Source: Rhodobacterales bacterium RIFCSPHIGHO2_02_FULL_62_130
Lineage (GTDB): Bacteria > Pseudomonadota > Alphaproteobacteria > Rhodobacterales > Rhodobacteraceae
Assembly (NCBI GenBank): GCA_001828855.1
Contig: MHZT01000003.1
Coordinates: 62,001-126,000 of the forward strand
Length of the DNA stretch: 64,000 nt
Direction: 5' to 3'
The position numbers and the translations under genes are program-made. Below are positions 35,217 to 45,020 of the stretch, piece after piece. Numbering within the stretch: the stretch's first letter is position 1; each line of letters opens with the position of its first letter. Below the pieces are notes generated by a model. It ran no database searches, was not told the origin of the DNA, and was given only the letters and a program-made list of their open reading frames with translations.

Positions 35217-35500
35217 ACCCGCCACAGCCTGACAGGGGCAGGGGTGCGCGCGATGATGCCCTTGGCCTCAAGATCAAGCTGCACGCATTTCACCCACCAG
35301 CCGCAGGTTTCGCCCTGCGGGAAAAGAGTGTCTGACAGGCTGGGGCGCACGGCATCAATCACGTTGGCCACGGTCATCCCCGGCGGAGCATCCGGCAGCA
35401 CGTCCAGCATCCGTTCGCGCATTTCGGTGTATTTCGCGGCATCGACGCGGTATGTCTTGCTCGGTTGCCCTACGTTCAGCACCTCGATCTTGTCGGCCAT
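35210..35500 (-). CDS. Small conserved hypothetical protein (about 96 aa)
   Basis: I chose [20 protein letters not shown] as the start. It reads as a soluble single domain with helices ([18 protein letters not shown]) and a C-terminal strand region ([19 protein letters not shown]). It looks like a small winged-helix-like fold and may belong to the DUF6958 group, which I am not certain of. No function can be given. It overlaps priA by 7 bp tail to tail and is divergent from msrA. Confidence 0.65.
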   Translation of the reverse strand: MADKIEVLNVGQPSKTYRVDAAKYTEMRERMLDVLPDAPPGMTVANVIDAVRPSLSDTLFPQGETCGWWVKCVQLDLEAKGIIARTPAPVRLWRVQ

Positions 35501-35596
35501 GTCGCCCCCGCTATGTTGCAGCCCGATCACGCAGCCTTGGCTGGGCAAAGCCTGCCTTGCACCCTATATCTGCGTCAAGCACCACAGGAGGCCCGC

Positions 35597-36253
35597 ATGT
35601 TCTTCATAGACCGCCGCAAGATGGAAATGGTTTCGCCCGATCACGCGCTGCCAGGCCGCCCCGATCCTTTGCCCACTGCCGAGACGCATTTCGTCAGCGG
35701 CTTGCCGCTGAAATCGCCGGTGCCTGCGGGCATGGAGGAGGCGATGTTCGGCATGGGCTGTTTCTGGGGGGTAGAGCGGATCTTCTGGCAAACCTGCGGG
35801 GTCTGGCTGACAATGGTGGGCTATGCTGCGGGCTATACGCCGAACCCGACCTACAAGGAAACCTGCACGCAGTTGACCGGCCATAACGAGGTGGTGCGGG
35901 TGATCTTTGATCCTGCGGTCATCAGCTATGAGGAACTGCTGAAGGTGTTCTGGGAAAACCACGACCCGACGCAGGGCAACCGGCAGGGCAATGACGTGGG
36001 CTCGACCTATCGGTCGGGTATCTACACCTATTCCGATACGCAAGCCGATGCAGCCAAGGCCAGCAAGGCGCGTTACGGCGCAAGCCTGTCCCAAGCCGGT
36101 TTTGGCATGGTCACCACTGAAATCTTGCCCGCGCCGGTGTTCTACTTTGCCGAAGATTATCACCAGCAATATCTGGCCAAGAATCCCGACGGCTATTGCG
36201 GCATTTCCGGCACGGGCGTCACTTGCCCGATTGGCTTGGCCGTCAGGGCCTAG
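35597..36253 (+). CDS. msrA: Peptide methionine sulfoxide reductase MsrA
   Basis: ATG 35597 follows AGGAGGCCCGC exactly; the ORF-track start at 35465 is too far upstream. The 218-residue protein has the catalytic Cys in [13 protein letters not shown], then [23 protein letters not shown] and the [17 protein letters not shown] segment with a resolving-type Cys. It reduces methionine-S-sulfoxide in proteins with thioredoxin. No msrB gene is adjacent. Confidence 0.94.
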   Translation: MFFIDRRKMEMVSPDHALPGRPDPLPTAETHFVSGLPLKSPVPAGMEEAMFGMGCFWGVERIFWQTCGVWLTMVGYAAGYTPNPTYKETCTQLTGHNEVVRVIFDPAVISYEELLKVFWENHDPTQGNRQGNDVGSTYRSGIYTYSDTQADAAKASKARYGASLSQAGFGMVTTEILPAPVFYFAEDYHQQYLAKNPDGYCGISGTGVTCPIGLAVRA

Positions 36254-36488
36254 TTTGCCTCCTGCATCGGTCTTTGGTCGATGCGGGGATAAGGGCGCAG
36301 CAAAATCGGACGCAATCGCCCACGCAGGCATACTGGTCTTGCGCTGCGCTGTCGGCTTTGGCACACAGCAGTTGTTCCTTGTTGGTCTGCCTGCAAGGCT
36401 TCCGGCCCGCCACCAAAGTGGTGCCAATGACCTGTATCTGCTGATCCGGCCCTTAACAGCCGGTCAGCCCTTCTGACTGGAACCTGCG

Positions 36489-37361
36489 ATGCCCACCTTT
36501 ACCGCCCTGACCACCCTGATCGGCGAAGATGCTGCCAATGCCTTGGCCGAGGCCATCGAAAAGCTGGAACCGGAACCCACCGGCGTCGGCGTGTTCGAGA
36601 TCGAGGATGATTCGGGCCTTTGGGAGGTTGGTGCCTATTTCCTTGAAGCCCCGAACGAGGTGGTTCTGGATGTTCTGGCGATGGCCTTTGGTGCCAAGCC
36701 CTTTGCGATTTCGGAACTGCCCGAAGTGGATTGGGTCGCCAAGGTGCGGCGCGAATTGTCGCCGGTTGAAGCGGGGCGGTTCTTTGTGTTCGGCAGCCAT
36801 GACGCCGACAAGGTTCCCGCAGATCGCGTGGCCTTGCAGATCGAGGCGACGGTTGCCTTCGGCACCGGACATCACGGCACCACGCTGGGTTGTCTGCGCG
36901 CCTTTGACCGGCTCTATGAAGGTGGTTTCCGGCCTGCCAAGGTTGCCGACATCGGCTGCGGCACCGCCGTTCTGGCCATGGCCGCCGCTGCCGTGCTGCC
37001 TGATGCGCTGGTGATCGCCTCCGATATTGACGAGGTTGCGGTGGACGTGGCCGAGGCGAACGTGGCGATCAACCACCTTGAAGGCCGCATCGAATGTCTT
37101 GAGGCTGCGGGTTTCGCGCATCCGCGTCTGGCCGAGGCTGCTCCCTATGATCTGGTTTTCGCCAATATCCTGAAAGGTCCGCTGGTGGAACTTGCTCCGG
37201 CGATGGCGGCGCATGTGGCCAAGGACGGGCTGATCATTCTGTCGGGCCTTCTGGTTGTGCAGGCTGAAAGCATTACCGAGGCCTATGTCGCAAACGGCTT
37301 TACGCCGGTCTCGCGTGAAGATCTGGGGGAATGGTCGGCGCTGGTGCTGCGGCGAAACTAA
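36489..37361 (+). CDS. prmA: Ribosomal protein L11 methyltransferase
   Basis: The 290-residue protein has an N-terminal substrate-recognition domain (about 1-115) and a SAM-binding methyltransferase domain: ATVAFGTGHHGTTLGCL, VADIGCGTAVLAMAA, ASDIDEVAVDVA, and the catalytic-loop-like DLVFANILKGPLVEL. It trimethylates L11 Lys residues and the N-terminus. It stands between msrA and a small membrane protein gene. Confidence 0.92.
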   Translation: MPTFTALTTLIGEDAANALAEAIEKLEPEPTGVGVFEIEDDSGLWEVGAYFLEAPNEVVLDVLAMAFGAKPFAISELPEVDWVAKVRRELSPVEAGRFFVFGSHDADKVPADRVALQIEATVAFGTGHHGTTLGCLRAFDRLYEGGFRPAKVADIGCGTAVLAMAAAAVLPDALVIASDIDEVAVDVAEANVAINHLEGRIECLEAAGFAHPRLAEAAPYDLVFANILKGPLVELAPAMAAHVAKDGLIILSGLLVVQAESITEAYVANGFTPVSREDLGEWSALVLRRN

Positions 37362-37447
37362 GGTTGCGCTGCGACACTTGCCCTAGATTCGCCCTAGTCT
37401 TGACGTAAGTTGTGCCTCGGTGGGGGCCAACTTCGAGGAGACATGGC

Positions 37448-37798
37448 ATGTCCGACCCGAATTTGGTGGATTTCCATAGCCGTGTTGCCCGCGTGCAAAA
37501 GTCGCGGGCGAAGGGGGCAGGGTTCGATGCCCCGGGAACGCTGGGGCGATCCCAAAGTGTCAAACAGGTGCGGCCACGGTTGTCTTGGCTGGGACCAGTG
37601 CTGTTCCTGCTGATCTGCGCCTTTGGCCTGAAAGGCGCAATCTATCACAGCGTGGGGGCTGCGGCCTATGAGGACCGGGTGCAGCGCCTGCAAACGGCGC
37701 AGGGCTTTGACGCGCTGGGCGGCTGGTTGATGCAGGCAGATCCGGTGACAAAATTCGTAGCGGGTCAGATCAGCGCAGGCCTGCAAGAATTGCGCTGA
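37448..37798 (+). CDS. Small single-span membrane protein, hypothetical
   Basis: About 116 residues from MSDPNLVDFHSRVARVQ, preceded by CGAGGAGACATGGC. A basic cytoplasmic part of about 45 residues is followed by one membrane helix (WLGPVLFLLICAFGLKGAIYH) and a periplasmic tail of about 48 residues (EDRVQRLQTAQGFDALGGWLM). I recognise no family. A bidirectional terminator separates it from the DUF1127 gene. Confidence 0.75.
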   Translation: MSDPNLVDFHSRVARVQKSRAKGAGFDAPGTLGRSQSVKQVRPRLSWLGPVLFLLICAFGLKGAIYHSVGAAAYEDRVQRLQTAQGFDALGGWLMQADPVTKFVAGQISAGLQELR

Positions 37799-37811
37799 TC
37801 GCAAAGAAAAT

Positions 37812-37840
37812 GGCCGCTGTCCGGTTGGACAGCGGCCTTT
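37812..37840. terminator. Rho-independent terminator between convergent genes
   Basis: GGCCGCTGTCC and GGACAGCGGCC form a perfect 11-bp stem with a GGTT loop. TTT follows on the plus strand and an A-rich run (AAAGAAAAT) precedes, so it can serve both strands. Confidence 0.88.
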
Positions 37841-37863
37841 CCTGCAATCTCGGTGATGCGGCC

Positions 37864-38067
37864 TTAGCGGCCGATCAGGTCAACGTCGCCCCGGCACAGG
37901 CCGATGTCGTCCAACTCGCGGTCCGACAGTTTGCCAAGCGCATTGCGGGTGACGCGGGCGTCATTCCATGCGGCAAACTTCGATCCGGTCTCGCTGGCGA
38001 ACTGGACAAAGCGGAAAATCGAGATGGCGCCAAACGGCGCCGCGCGGGACGTCTCATAGGCGGCCAT
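37864..38067 (-). CDS. DUF1127 family small protein
   Basis: The 67-residue protein starts MAAYETSRAAPFG behind AGGATAACCGCA; the longer ORF-track start (38175) has no ribosome site. The C-terminus LSDRELDDIGLCRGDVD is the hallmark of DUF1127. Small Arg-rich DUF1127 proteins in alphaproteobacteria are linked to stress and to RNA or phosphate-related regulation, but this one has no assigned role. It is monocistronic. Confidence 0.88.
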   Translation of the reverse strand: MAAYETSRAAPFGAISIFRFVQFASETGSKFAAWNDARVTRNALGKLSDRELDDIGLCRGDVDLIGR

Positions 38068-38385
38068 TGCGGTTATCCTTTCAAACATACATCCGGCAAG
38101 CACCCTTGCTTCCGGTTGAGGCGTATTTAGTGATGCTGCAGGTGCGAAGCAATGGGGCCGCAAGCATGTCTGCATTGCGCCTATTGCATAGCCGGCTTCC
38201 GCAAATTTGCCCTTATTTATTAGGCAATTTGAAAACCCGTGTCGTTTGTGTCGCTTTTCGCTTGGCGACGGTCGTATTGCTGCGACTGCATAGTCGCCCC
38301 CGCCGCTGTTGCCAAGTCGGGAATTGTTCTTGGCGGATGTTCTTCTTTCGTGCTACTTCTTCCGCAAAAGAAAAAGGGGGCAGAG
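38068..38385. other. 318-bp intergenic region between the DUF1127 gene and ruvC
   Basis: No gene is seen. It is AT-richer than its surroundings and holds the perfect palindrome GCAAATTTGC (38201-38210), followed by the inverted pair TTGCC (38207-38211) and GGCAA (38223-38227) around TTATTTATTA. This is where promoters for both divergent genes should lie. Confidence 0.6.
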
Positions 38386-38904
38386 ATGCGCGTTTTGGGG
38401 ATCGACCCCGGTTTGCGGAATCTGGGATGGGGCGTGATCGACGTGGTGGGTGCGCGGCTGACCCATGTCGCCAACGGCATCTGCCATTCCTTCGGCAAGG
38501 ATGAGGAGGGCGATCTGGCGCAGCGTCTGGTCTCGCTTCACAGTCAGTTGACCGAGGTGCTGCGGACCTATGCGCCCGATGCGGCGGCGGTTGAACATAC
38601 TTTCGTGAACAAGGACGCGGTGGCGACACTGAAGCTGGGGCAGGCGCGCGGGATTGCGCTGCTGGTTCCGGCTCAGTTCGGGCTGACGGTGGGCGAATAC
38701 GCCCCCAACGCGGTGAAAAAGACGGTTGTGGGCGTGGGCCATGCCGACAAGGGGCAGGTCGATCACATGGTCAAGGTGCAACTGCCCGGGGTCAAGATCA
38801 ACGGGCCGGACGCGGCGGATGCGCTGGCCATCGCCATCTGCCACGCCCACCATCTGCAAAGCGCGGGGCGCTTGCAGGCAGCACTACGGAAGGCAGCGGG
38901 ATGA
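38386..38904 (+). CDS. ruvC: Crossover junction endodeoxyribonuclease RuvC
   Basis: The 172-residue protein starts [16 protein letters not shown] behind AAGGGGGCAGAG; the ORF-track start at 38239 is too early. Catalytic acidic residues are seen in GIDPG, AAVEHTF and [11 protein letters not shown]. It cleaves Holliday junctions held by RuvAB. The ruvA start overlaps its stop as ATGA. Confidence 0.96.
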   Translation: MRVLGIDPGLRNLGWGVIDVVGARLTHVANGICHSFGKDEEGDLAQRLVSLHSQLTEVLRTYAPDAAAVEHTFVNKDAVATLKLGQARGIALLVPAQFGLTVGEYAPNAVKKTVVGVGHADKGQVDHMVKVQLPGVKINGPDAADALAIAICHAHHLQSAGRLQAALRKAAG

Positions 38905-39584
38905 TCGGGAAACTTTCGGGGAGGCTGGACTGGCGCGGCACGGATCAGGTGCTGATCGACGTGCGCGGCGTGGGCTATATCGTGCATGTCAGCGACCGCA
39001 CTTTGGCGGGCCTGCCTGCGGTGGGCGAGGCGGTGTCGCTTTATACCGACCTGCTTGTGCGCGAGGATTTGCTGCAGCTTTTCGGCTTTGCGACGCTGTT
39101 GGACAAGGAATGGCACAAGCTGCTGATGACGGTGCAGGGGGTGGGCGCCAAGGCCGCGATGGCGATCATGGGGACGTTGGGCGCGGATGGCGTGTCGCGC
39201 GCGATCACCTTGGGCGATCAGCGCGCGATTCAGGCCGCCCCCGGTGTCGGGCCGAAACTGGCGCAGCGGATCATACTGGAGCTGAAATCCAAGACCGCTT
39301 CGGTCATGGCCCAAGGGGTGAACCTGTCGGTTGTGGCCGAAGCGGATGATTCCGTGATCGAGCCGCTGACGCCCGCGCCTGCCCCGCGCAAACCCGCCGC
39401 CCCTTCGGCGGCTGCGGCACGGGCGGGCTATAGTGCGGATGCGCTGTCGGCGCTGCTGAACCTTGGCTATTCCCAAGGCGACGCCGCGCAGGCCGTGGCC
39501 ACCATCTCCGGCGAGGTGCCCGAGGCTGACACCGCCACCCTGATCCGTGCTGCGCTGAAACTTCTGGCCCCGAAGGCGCGCTGA
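38901..39584 (+). CDS. ruvA: Holliday junction DNA helicase RuvA
   Basis: The 227-residue protein begins [20 protein letters not shown]. It has the OB-fold domain I, helix-hairpin-helix motifs ([19 protein letters not shown] and [19 protein letters not shown]) and the C-terminal domain III ([20 protein letters not shown]) that contacts RuvB, after an Ala/Pro-rich linker. It binds four-way junctions. Overlaps link it to ruvC and ruvB. Confidence 0.96.
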   Translation: MIGKLSGRLDWRGTDQVLIDVRGVGYIVHVSDRTLAGLPAVGEAVSLYTDLLVREDLLQLFGFATLLDKEWHKLLMTVQGVGAKAAMAIMGTLGADGVSRAITLGDQRAIQAAPGVGPKLAQRIILELKSKTASVMAQGVNLSVVAEADDSVIEPLTPAPAPRKPAAPSAAAARAGYSADALSALLNLGYSQGDAAQAVATISGEVPEADTATLIRAALKLLAPKAR

Positions 39585-40609
39585 TGTCATCCGACCCCAC
39601 CTTGCGCCCGCAGAAACTGCCCGAGGATACCGACCGCGCCTTGCGTCCGCAGGTGCTGGAGGAATTCGTCGGCCAGCAAGAGGCCCGCGCCAACCTGCGC
39701 ATCTTCATCGAAAGCGCCAAGATGCGCGGCGAGGCGATGGACCACACGCTGTTCCACGGCCCCCCCGGTCTGGGTAAAACCACGCTGGCGCAGATCATGG
39801 CGCGCGAGTTGGGGGTGGGCTTTCGCATGACATCCGGCCCCGTGCTGGCGAAACCGGGCGATCTGGCGGCGATCCTGACCAACCTTGAACCCAATGACGT
39901 GCTGTTCATCGACGAGATTCACCGCCTGTCGCCCGTGGTCGAAGAAGTGCTGTATCCCGCGATGGAGGATTTCGCGCTGGATCTGGTGATCGGCGAGGGA
40001 CCAGCCGCGCGCACGGTGCGGATTGATCTGCAACCCTTCACGCTGGTGGGGGCCACGACGCGTCTTGGCCTGCTGACCACGCCCCTGCGCGACCGTTTCG
40101 GCATCCCGACGCGGCTGCAATTCTACACCGAGGACGAGCTTGACCTGATCGTGACCCGTAGCGCGCGGCTTTTGGGCATCGAATCCGACCCCGACGGGAC
40201 GCGGGAAATCGCGCGGCGCGCCCGTGGCACGCCGCGCATCGCAGGGCGGTTACTGCGGCGCGTGGTGGATTTTGTGACGGTTGAGGGCGATGGCCGTCTG
40301 ACCCAAGCCATCGCCGACCGCGCGCTGACACGGCTGGGTGTGGATCACATCGGGCTGGATGGCGGCGACCGTCGTTACATGAGCCTTCTGGCCGACCATT
40401 ACGGCGGCGGACCGGTGGGCGTAGAAACCATCGCCGCTGCGCTTTCCGAGGCGCGGGATGCGATCGAGGAAGTGATAGAGCCATATCTTTTGCAACAAGG
40501 CCTGATTCAGCGCACCCCGCGCGGGCGGATGCTGGCGGCCCGCGCCTGGCGGCATCTTGGGCTGGAACCGCCACGGCCTGCGGGGCAAGCCGAGTTGTTT
40601 GACGGCTGA
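39584..40609 (+). CDS. ruvB: Holliday junction branch-migration ATPase RuvB
   Basis: The 341-residue AAA+ motor has Walker [15 protein letters not shown], Walker [11 protein letters not shown], sensor [18 protein letters not shown] and a C-terminal winged helix ([21 protein letters not shown]). It drives branch migration on RuvA-bound junctions. Its first base is the last base of the ruvA stop. Confidence 0.96.
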   Translation: MSSDPTLRPQKLPEDTDRALRPQVLEEFVGQQEARANLRIFIESAKMRGEAMDHTLFHGPPGLGKTTLAQIMARELGVGFRMTSGPVLAKPGDLAAILTNLEPNDVLFIDEIHRLSPVVEEVLYPAMEDFALDLVIGEGPAARTVRIDLQPFTLVGATTRLGLLTTPLRDRFGIPTRLQFYTEDELDLIVTRSARLLGIESDPDGTREIARRARGTPRIAGRLLRRVVDFVTVEGDGRLTQAIADRALTRLGVDHIGLDGGDRRYMSLLADHYGGGPVGVETIAAALSEARDAIEEVIEPYLLQQGLIQRTPRGRMLAARAWRHLGLEPPRPAGQAELFDG

Positions 40610-40637
40610 CTTCATGGTCCGGGGCAGGCGTGGGGTG

Positions 40638-40672
40638 CCTCCGGCGGGGATATTTTTGCAGAGAGGATCGGG
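40638..40672 (+). repeat. Dispersed intergenic repeat, copy C
   Basis: CCTCCGGCGGGGATATTT followed by TTGCAGAGAGGATCGGGGGA. It shares the AGAGGATCGGGGGA part with copy B at 21034. It sits between ruvB and the next gene. Confidence 0.75.
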
Positions 40673-40729
40673 GGAGGCGTTTCGCTTTCCGGCAAGGGGC
40701 GGTATCTGGAGGCAAAACGGGGGGCTGGG

Positions 40730-41344
40730 ATGACTCCAGAGCAGGTTCAGGGATTTTTCACGCGCGGCGACGGACAGTATCTGTTCGCGCGCTGGGGGCG
40801 ACCGATTGTGCCGGTGGTGTTCGGTGTCGATGATGCGACGCTGGCGGTGGTCAAGGGGGCTGTCGAGGCGGTGGTGACGCTGGCCGGTCACAAGATGGCC
40901 GAGACTGATCCCGAACTGGGGGCGAACCTGATGCTGTTCTTCTTCCGCGACTGGGCAGAACTGCCGCAGGTGCCGAACCTTGACCGTCTGGTGCCGGAAC
41001 TTGGACCGCTGGTGACGCGGTTACAGGCGGCGGGGGCGAACCAATACCGGATTTTCCGCTTTGATCCCGATGGCGCGATCAAGGCGGCCTTCGTGTTCTT
41101 GCGGATGGATGACCATCTGTCTGCCCTGCCTGCCGAGGATTTGGCCTTGGCGCAGGCGGCCCAGGTGATTTGCCTGTGGTCGGACCGCGCCTTTGTCGAG
41201 GCTTCGCCCTTGGGACAGGTTGAAGGCCGCGTGATCTTGCGGCCCGACGTGGCGGCGGTGATCCGCGCAGGTTATGATCGGATGCTGCCTGCGGTGGCAC
41301 ACGATGCCTCGCATGCCTATCGGCTTGCGGCGCGGGCGGCATGA
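40730..41344 (+). CDS. Conserved hypothetical protein between ruvB and DUF2161 gene
   Basis: The 204-residue protein (MTPEQVQGFFTRGDGQYLFARW) is soluble, with no signal peptide. I do not recognise its family. The segments ELGANLMLFFFRDW and QVICLWSDRAFVEASPL suggest an alpha/beta fold. Its stop overlaps the start of the DUF2161 gene (ATGA), and the run continues to ybgC, so it is probably co-transcribed. Confidence 0.7.
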   Translation: MTPEQVQGFFTRGDGQYLFARWGRPIVPVVFGVDDATLAVVKGAVEAVVTLAGHKMAETDPELGANLMLFFFRDWAELPQVPNLDRLVPELGPLVTRLQAAGANQYRIFRFDPDGAIKAAFVFLRMDDHLSALPAEDLALAQAAQVICLWSDRAFVEASPLGQVEGRVILRPDVAAVIRAGYDRMLPAVAHDASHAYRLAARAA

Positions 41345-42036
41345 AAGAGGCCGACCTTTACCCCGCGCTGAAGGCCTATCTTCAGGCGCAGGGCTATGAG
41401 GTGAAGGCCGAGGTTGGCGCCTGCGATCTGATGGCGCGGCGCGGGGACGAGCCTGCGGTGATTGTCGAGATGAAGCTGTCGTTCTCACTGTCGCTGGTGA
41501 TGCAGGGCGTGGCGCGGCAGGGGGTGTTCGATCACGTCTATCTGGCCGTGCCTGCGCCGAAAAAGGGCTGGCCGCAACGGTATAAGGACATCATCGCGCT
41601 GTGCCGCAGGCTGGGCTTGGGGCTTTTGGCTGTGACAGCGGAGCAGACTGTCGAGGCGCATCTCGACCCCGCCCCCTATACGCCACGCCGCAATCTGGCC
41701 AAGGCGGGGCGGCTGCTGCGTGAATTTGACCGACGGGTGGGCGATCCGAACATTGGCGGGACAACGGGGGTGCAGCGCATGACGCATTACCGCCAGGACG
41801 CGCTGCGCTGCGCTTTTGCCTTGCGGGAAGGGGCGCTGAAAGCATCGCTGGTGGCCAAGGCCGCAGGCGTTGCGCGGGCCGCGGGGTTGATGCGCGCCGA
41901 TCATTATGGCTGGTTTGAAAGGGTGTCCTTGGGTATTTACACCCTGACACCGAAGGGGCTGGAGGCACTTTTCGACCACGCCGCCGAACTGCACGCCCTG
42001 ACCCACGGACCGAAAGGCGACGCCGATGCCGCATGA
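41341..42036 (+). CDS. DUF2161 family PD-(D/E)XK nuclease-like protein
   Basis: The 231-residue protein has the nuclease-fold core near the N-terminus: YEVKAEVGACDLMAR (Asp) and VIVEMKLSFSLSL (E-x-K). The C-terminal half (RCAFALREGALKASLVAKAAG) looks like a winged helix. The family is predicted to cleave or bind DNA, but no function is shown. It overlaps the upstream gene by 4 bp and ybgC by 11 bp. Confidence 0.82.
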   Translation: MKEADLYPALKAYLQAQGYEVKAEVGACDLMARRGDEPAVIVEMKLSFSLSLVMQGVARQGVFDHVYLAVPAPKKGWPQRYKDIIALCRRLGLGLLAVTAEQTVEAHLDPAPYTPRRNLAKAGRLLREFDRRVGDPNIGGTTGVQRMTHYRQDALRCAFALREGALKASLVAKAAGVARAAGLMRADHYGWFERVSLGIYTLTPKGLEALFDHAAELHALTHGPKGDADAA

Positions 42037-42418
42037 GCTGACCCTGCGTGTCTATTACGAGGATACCGATCTTGCGGGCATCGTCTACTACGCCAATTAC
42101 CTGAAATTCATCGAGCGGGCGCGCAGCGAGTGGGTGCGTAGCCTTGGTATCGATCAGGTCGCTCTCAAGGCCGATGCGGGGATTGTCTTTGCCGTGCGGC
42201 GGGTCGAGGCGGATTATCTGCGGCCTGCCAAGTTCGACGATCTTCTGCGGGTGGAAACGGCGCTTGTGCAGGCCACAGGCGCGCGGATCGTGCTGGATCA
42301 GGACGTCTGGCGCGGGGATGAGCGGCTGTTTACCTCGCAAGTGACGCTGGTTTGCCTGACCGATCAGGGCGCCGCTGCGCGCATTCCTGCCAGTTTACGC
42401 GGCAGATTCGAAGTCTGA
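42026..42418 (+). CDS. ybgC: Tol-Pal system-associated acyl-CoA thioesterase YbgC
   Basis: The 130-residue hot-dog-fold protein begins MPHELTLRVYYEDTDLAG. The active-site Asp is in YYEDTDLAGIVYYANYLKFIERAR. YbgC hydrolyses acyl-CoA or acyl-ACP and is normally the first gene of the tol-pal locus, as here, followed by tolQRAB-pal-cpoB. It overlaps the DUF2161 gene. Confidence 0.94.
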   Translation: MPHELTLRVYYEDTDLAGIVYYANYLKFIERARSEWVRSLGIDQVALKADAGIVFAVRRVEADYLRPAKFDDLLRVETALVQATGARIVLDQDVWRGDERLFTSQVTLVCLTDQGAAARIPASLRGRFEV

Positions 42419-42538
42419 GAAGAAACAATTCCGGCGGCATCCCGCCTTTTGACGCAGTTGTGTTGGCAATCCCCTTCAAACTTGGATAGAATCAGCGCTA
42501 ACAGGCGGCCGTAGAGCTGTGAAACAAGAGCAGGCGTA

Positions 42539-43234
42539 ATGGAAACTGGCACCCTTGCGATGGCGCAAGAGATTGATTTCTCTTTGTTCGCCCTATTTGC
42601 ACGCGCAACGATCACGGTGAAAGTCGTGATGATCGGGCTGATGGTCATGTCCTTCTGGTCGTGGTCGATCATCATCCGCAAGCACATCATGTTCCGTAAG
42701 GCGCGGGCTGAGGCTGCTGTGTTTGACCGTGAGTTCTGGTCGGGCGAGCCGCTGGACGGGCTGTTTGAAAAGATCGGCGGCGATCCGCAGGGGCCATCGG
42801 AAAAGATTTTCTCGGCCGGTATGCTGGAATGGCGGCGCAGCCACCGGCAGGATGGCGGGCTGATCGCGGGGGCGCAGGCGCGGATTGATCGCGCGATGGA
42901 TGTTGCCATTGCGCGCGAGTCCGAGGCGCTGAACAAGGGCCTGTCGTTCCTTGCTACCACCGGTTCTACCGCGCCCTTCATCGGGCTGTTCGGCACGATC
43001 TGGGGGATCAAACACTCGTTCGAGCAGATCGCCATCAGCCAGAACACCAACCTTGCGGTCGTGGCCCCCGGTATCGCCGAGGCGCTGCTGGCCACCGGCA
43101 TCGGCCTGATCGCGGCTATTCCGGCGGTGGTGTTCTACAACAAGCTGAACTCGGACAGCGAACATATCCTTGGCGGCTACGAAGCTTTTGCCGATGAATT
43201 CGCCACCATCCTGTCGCGTCAGTTGGACGCCTGA
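42539..43234 (+). CDS. tolQ: Tol-Pal system protein TolQ
   Basis: The 231-residue inner-membrane protein has three membrane segments: an early one (about residues 16-40, TITVKVVMIGLMVMSFWSWS) and two in the C-terminal half, with GSTAPFIGLFGTIWGIKHSF and the Thr/Ala-rich ATGIGLIAAIPAVVFYN. With TolR it uses the proton motive force to energise TolA for outer-membrane constriction at division. It follows ybgC by 120 bp. Confidence 0.95.
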   Translation: METGTLAMAQEIDFSLFALFARATITVKVVMIGLMVMSFWSWSIIIRKHIMFRKARAEAAVFDREFWSGEPLDGLFEKIGGDPQGPSEKIFSAGMLEWRRSHRQDGGLIAGAQARIDRAMDVAIARESEALNKGLSFLATTGSTAPFIGLFGTIWGIKHSFEQIAISQNTNLAVVAPGIAEALLATGIGLIAAIPAVVFYNKLNSDSEHILGGYEAFADEFATILSRQLDA

Positions 43235-43237
43235 TCC

Positions 43238-43705
43238 ATGGGCGCGGGGGTGATGAAAAAGTCGGGCGGGGGCGGGCGGCGCAGGCGGCACCGCGGATCG
43301 TCTGCAGCCATGTCGGAAATCAACGTGACACCCTTTGTCGACGTGATGCTGGTGCTGCTGATCATCTTCATGGTCGCGGCCCCGATGCTGACGGTCGGCG
43401 TTCCGATCGAGTTGCCGGACACGGCGGCCAATGCCTTGCCGAACGAGGATGAGGAACCGCTGACGATCTCGATCTCGGCGGATGGGCTTTTGCTGATCCA
43501 AGGCACCGAGATCACGGATGAGGAACTGATCCCCAAGCTGACCGCGATTGCGGCGGAACGCACCAGCGACAAGGTGTTCCTGCGCGCCGACGGGGCGATT
43601 GCCTATGAGCGGGTCGCGCAGGTGATGGGCGCGCTGAACGCGGGCGGGTTTAACAATATCGGTCTGGTCACGGATGCGGGCGGACCGGCCTTTGGTGGCA
43701 ACTAG
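43238..43705 (+). CDS. tolR: Tol-Pal system protein TolR
   Basis: The 155-residue protein begins MGAGVMKKSGGGGRRRRH, has one membrane helix with the proton-path Asp (INVTPFVDVMLVLLIIFMV) and a periplasmic domain (DKVFLRADGAIAYERVAQVM). It partners TolQ. It lies 3 bp after tolQ. Confidence 0.95.
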   Translation: MGAGVMKKSGGGGRRRRHRGSSAAMSEINVTPFVDVMLVLLIIFMVAAPMLTVGVPIELPDTAANALPNEDEEPLTISISADGLLLIQGTEITDEELIPKLTAIAAERTSDKVFLRADGAIAYERVAQVMGALNAGGFNNIGLVTDAGGPAFGGN

Positions 43706-43713
43706 GGCGGTTC

Positions 43714-44916
43714 ATGGATCGCGGCACAACCATTTCCGGCGTCGGGCATCTGGGCCTGATCCTCTGGGTCGCTCTGGGGGACTGGCTGTTTGCGCCCTCG
43801 GACATGCCGCCGATGGAGGTGGCCGAGGTGTCGCTGGTGTCCGAGGCCGAGTTTGACGCCATGATGGCGGCTGCCCCCAGCACGCCGGAACCCGCGCCCG
43901 AACCCGCCGCCGAACCTTCCCAGCCCGAGGTTTCGGCCCCCGAACCGGTGCAACCCGATCTGCCCCCCGCCGAACCCTTGCCCGAACCCGCGCAGCCCGA
44001 GGCCGCCGTGGAACCGGCGCCGCAGCCCGAACTGCCCGCCGATCTGCCGGTTTCCGCCGATCCTCAGCCGGTTGAGGCCCCCGATCCGGTCGCTCCGATT
44101 GCCGAGGAAGAGCAGCCCATTCCGGTGCCCACCGCCGACAAGCGCCCGAAACCGCGCCCGATTGACCGTGTGGCACCGACTCCGGTGGACGTGACCGAAG
44201 ATGCGCCCGAAATCGCCGAAACCGTGACGCCCGAGGTCACAGATCAGCCCGCCCCCGATGCCCCCGTCGTGACCGAAGAAAAGCCCGCCGCCGCCCCCGA
44301 GGCCGCGACGACCCAGATTATCACCGAGGCTGTCGAGACCGAGGAAGACGCGCCGCAACTGGCACCGACCAGCAGCCGCCGACCGCAATCGCGCCCCGAG
44401 ACGCCTACCGAAGAGCCGGTCGAAGAGACGCCCACGGAAACCGCGACGGCACAGGATGCACCTGCCGAGGAAGCACCGGTCGAAGAAACCGATGCCGCAG
44501 CCGAAGCGATTGCCGCCGCCTTGGCCGAGGCAGCCGCCGAACCCGCGACCGAGGAAACACAGGACTCGGGCGGGCAAGACGCCCCGCAAGGCCCGCCGAT
44601 GACCAGCGGCGAACGCGATGCGCTGCGTGTGGCTGTGAAACAGTGCTGGAATGTGGGCTCTCTGTCGTCCGAAGCCCTTCGCACCACCGTCACCGTGCGG
44701 GTGGATGTGGGCGAGGATGGCAAGCCTGATGCGACCTCGATCCGCATGACGGGCTATGAAGGTGGCTCCGAAGCTGCCGCCAGCATGATGTTCGAAGTGG
44801 CCCGCCGTGCGATCATCCGCTGTGGCAAGAATGGCTACCCGCTGCCCGCCGACAAATATGACCAGTGGAAAGACCTTGAACTGGTGTTCGACCCCAACGG
44901 GATGAGGATGCGCTGA
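43714..44916 (+). CDS. tolA: TolA-like energy-transducing protein
   Basis: The 400-residue protein has one N-terminal membrane helix (ISGVGHLGLILWVALGDWLFA), a long Pro/Glu/Ala-rich periplasmic domain (about residues 45-275), and a C-terminal TonB/TolA-type domain (about 290-400) with VAVKQCWNVGSLSSEALRTT and VTVRVDVGEDGKPD. It would span the periplasm between TolQR and the TolB-Pal complex. The middle is of PE-type rather than the Lys/Ala-rich coiled coil of E. coli TolA. Position and architecture support the assignment. Confidence 0.9.
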   Translation: MDRGTTISGVGHLGLILWVALGDWLFAPSDMPPMEVAEVSLVSEAEFDAMMAAAPSTPEPAPEPAAEPSQPEVSAPEPVQPDLPPAEPLPEPAQPEAAVEPAPQPELPADLPVSADPQPVEAPDPVAPIAEEEQPIPVPTADKRPKPRPIDRVAPTPVDVTEDAPEIAETVTPEVTDQPAPDAPVVTEEKPAAAPEAATTQIITEAVETEEDAPQLAPTSSRRPQSRPETPTEEPVEETPTETATAQDAPAEEAPVEETDAAAEAIAAALAEAAAEPATEETQDSGGQDAPQGPPMTSGERDALRVAVKQCWNVGSLSSEALRTTVTVRVDVGEDGKPDATSIRMTGYEGGSEAAASMMFEVARRAIIRCGKNGYPLPADKYDQWKDLELVFDPNGMRMR

Positions 44917-45020
44917 TGCCCCTGATCCATTCGCGGGAAAGCCCCGCAACTTTCCCCGCCCCGATCCGCGCCAGAAATGGCAGACTGAACCAGACCGAAT
45001 AGTTGAGAATGAGGCCGATT

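Noticed and set aside
43714-44916. TolA gene as an unrelated low-complexity surface protein
   Set aside because: Pro/Glu-rich middle looked odd, but the N-terminal anchor, TonB-like C-terminal domain and position between tolR and tolB make TolA the better call.
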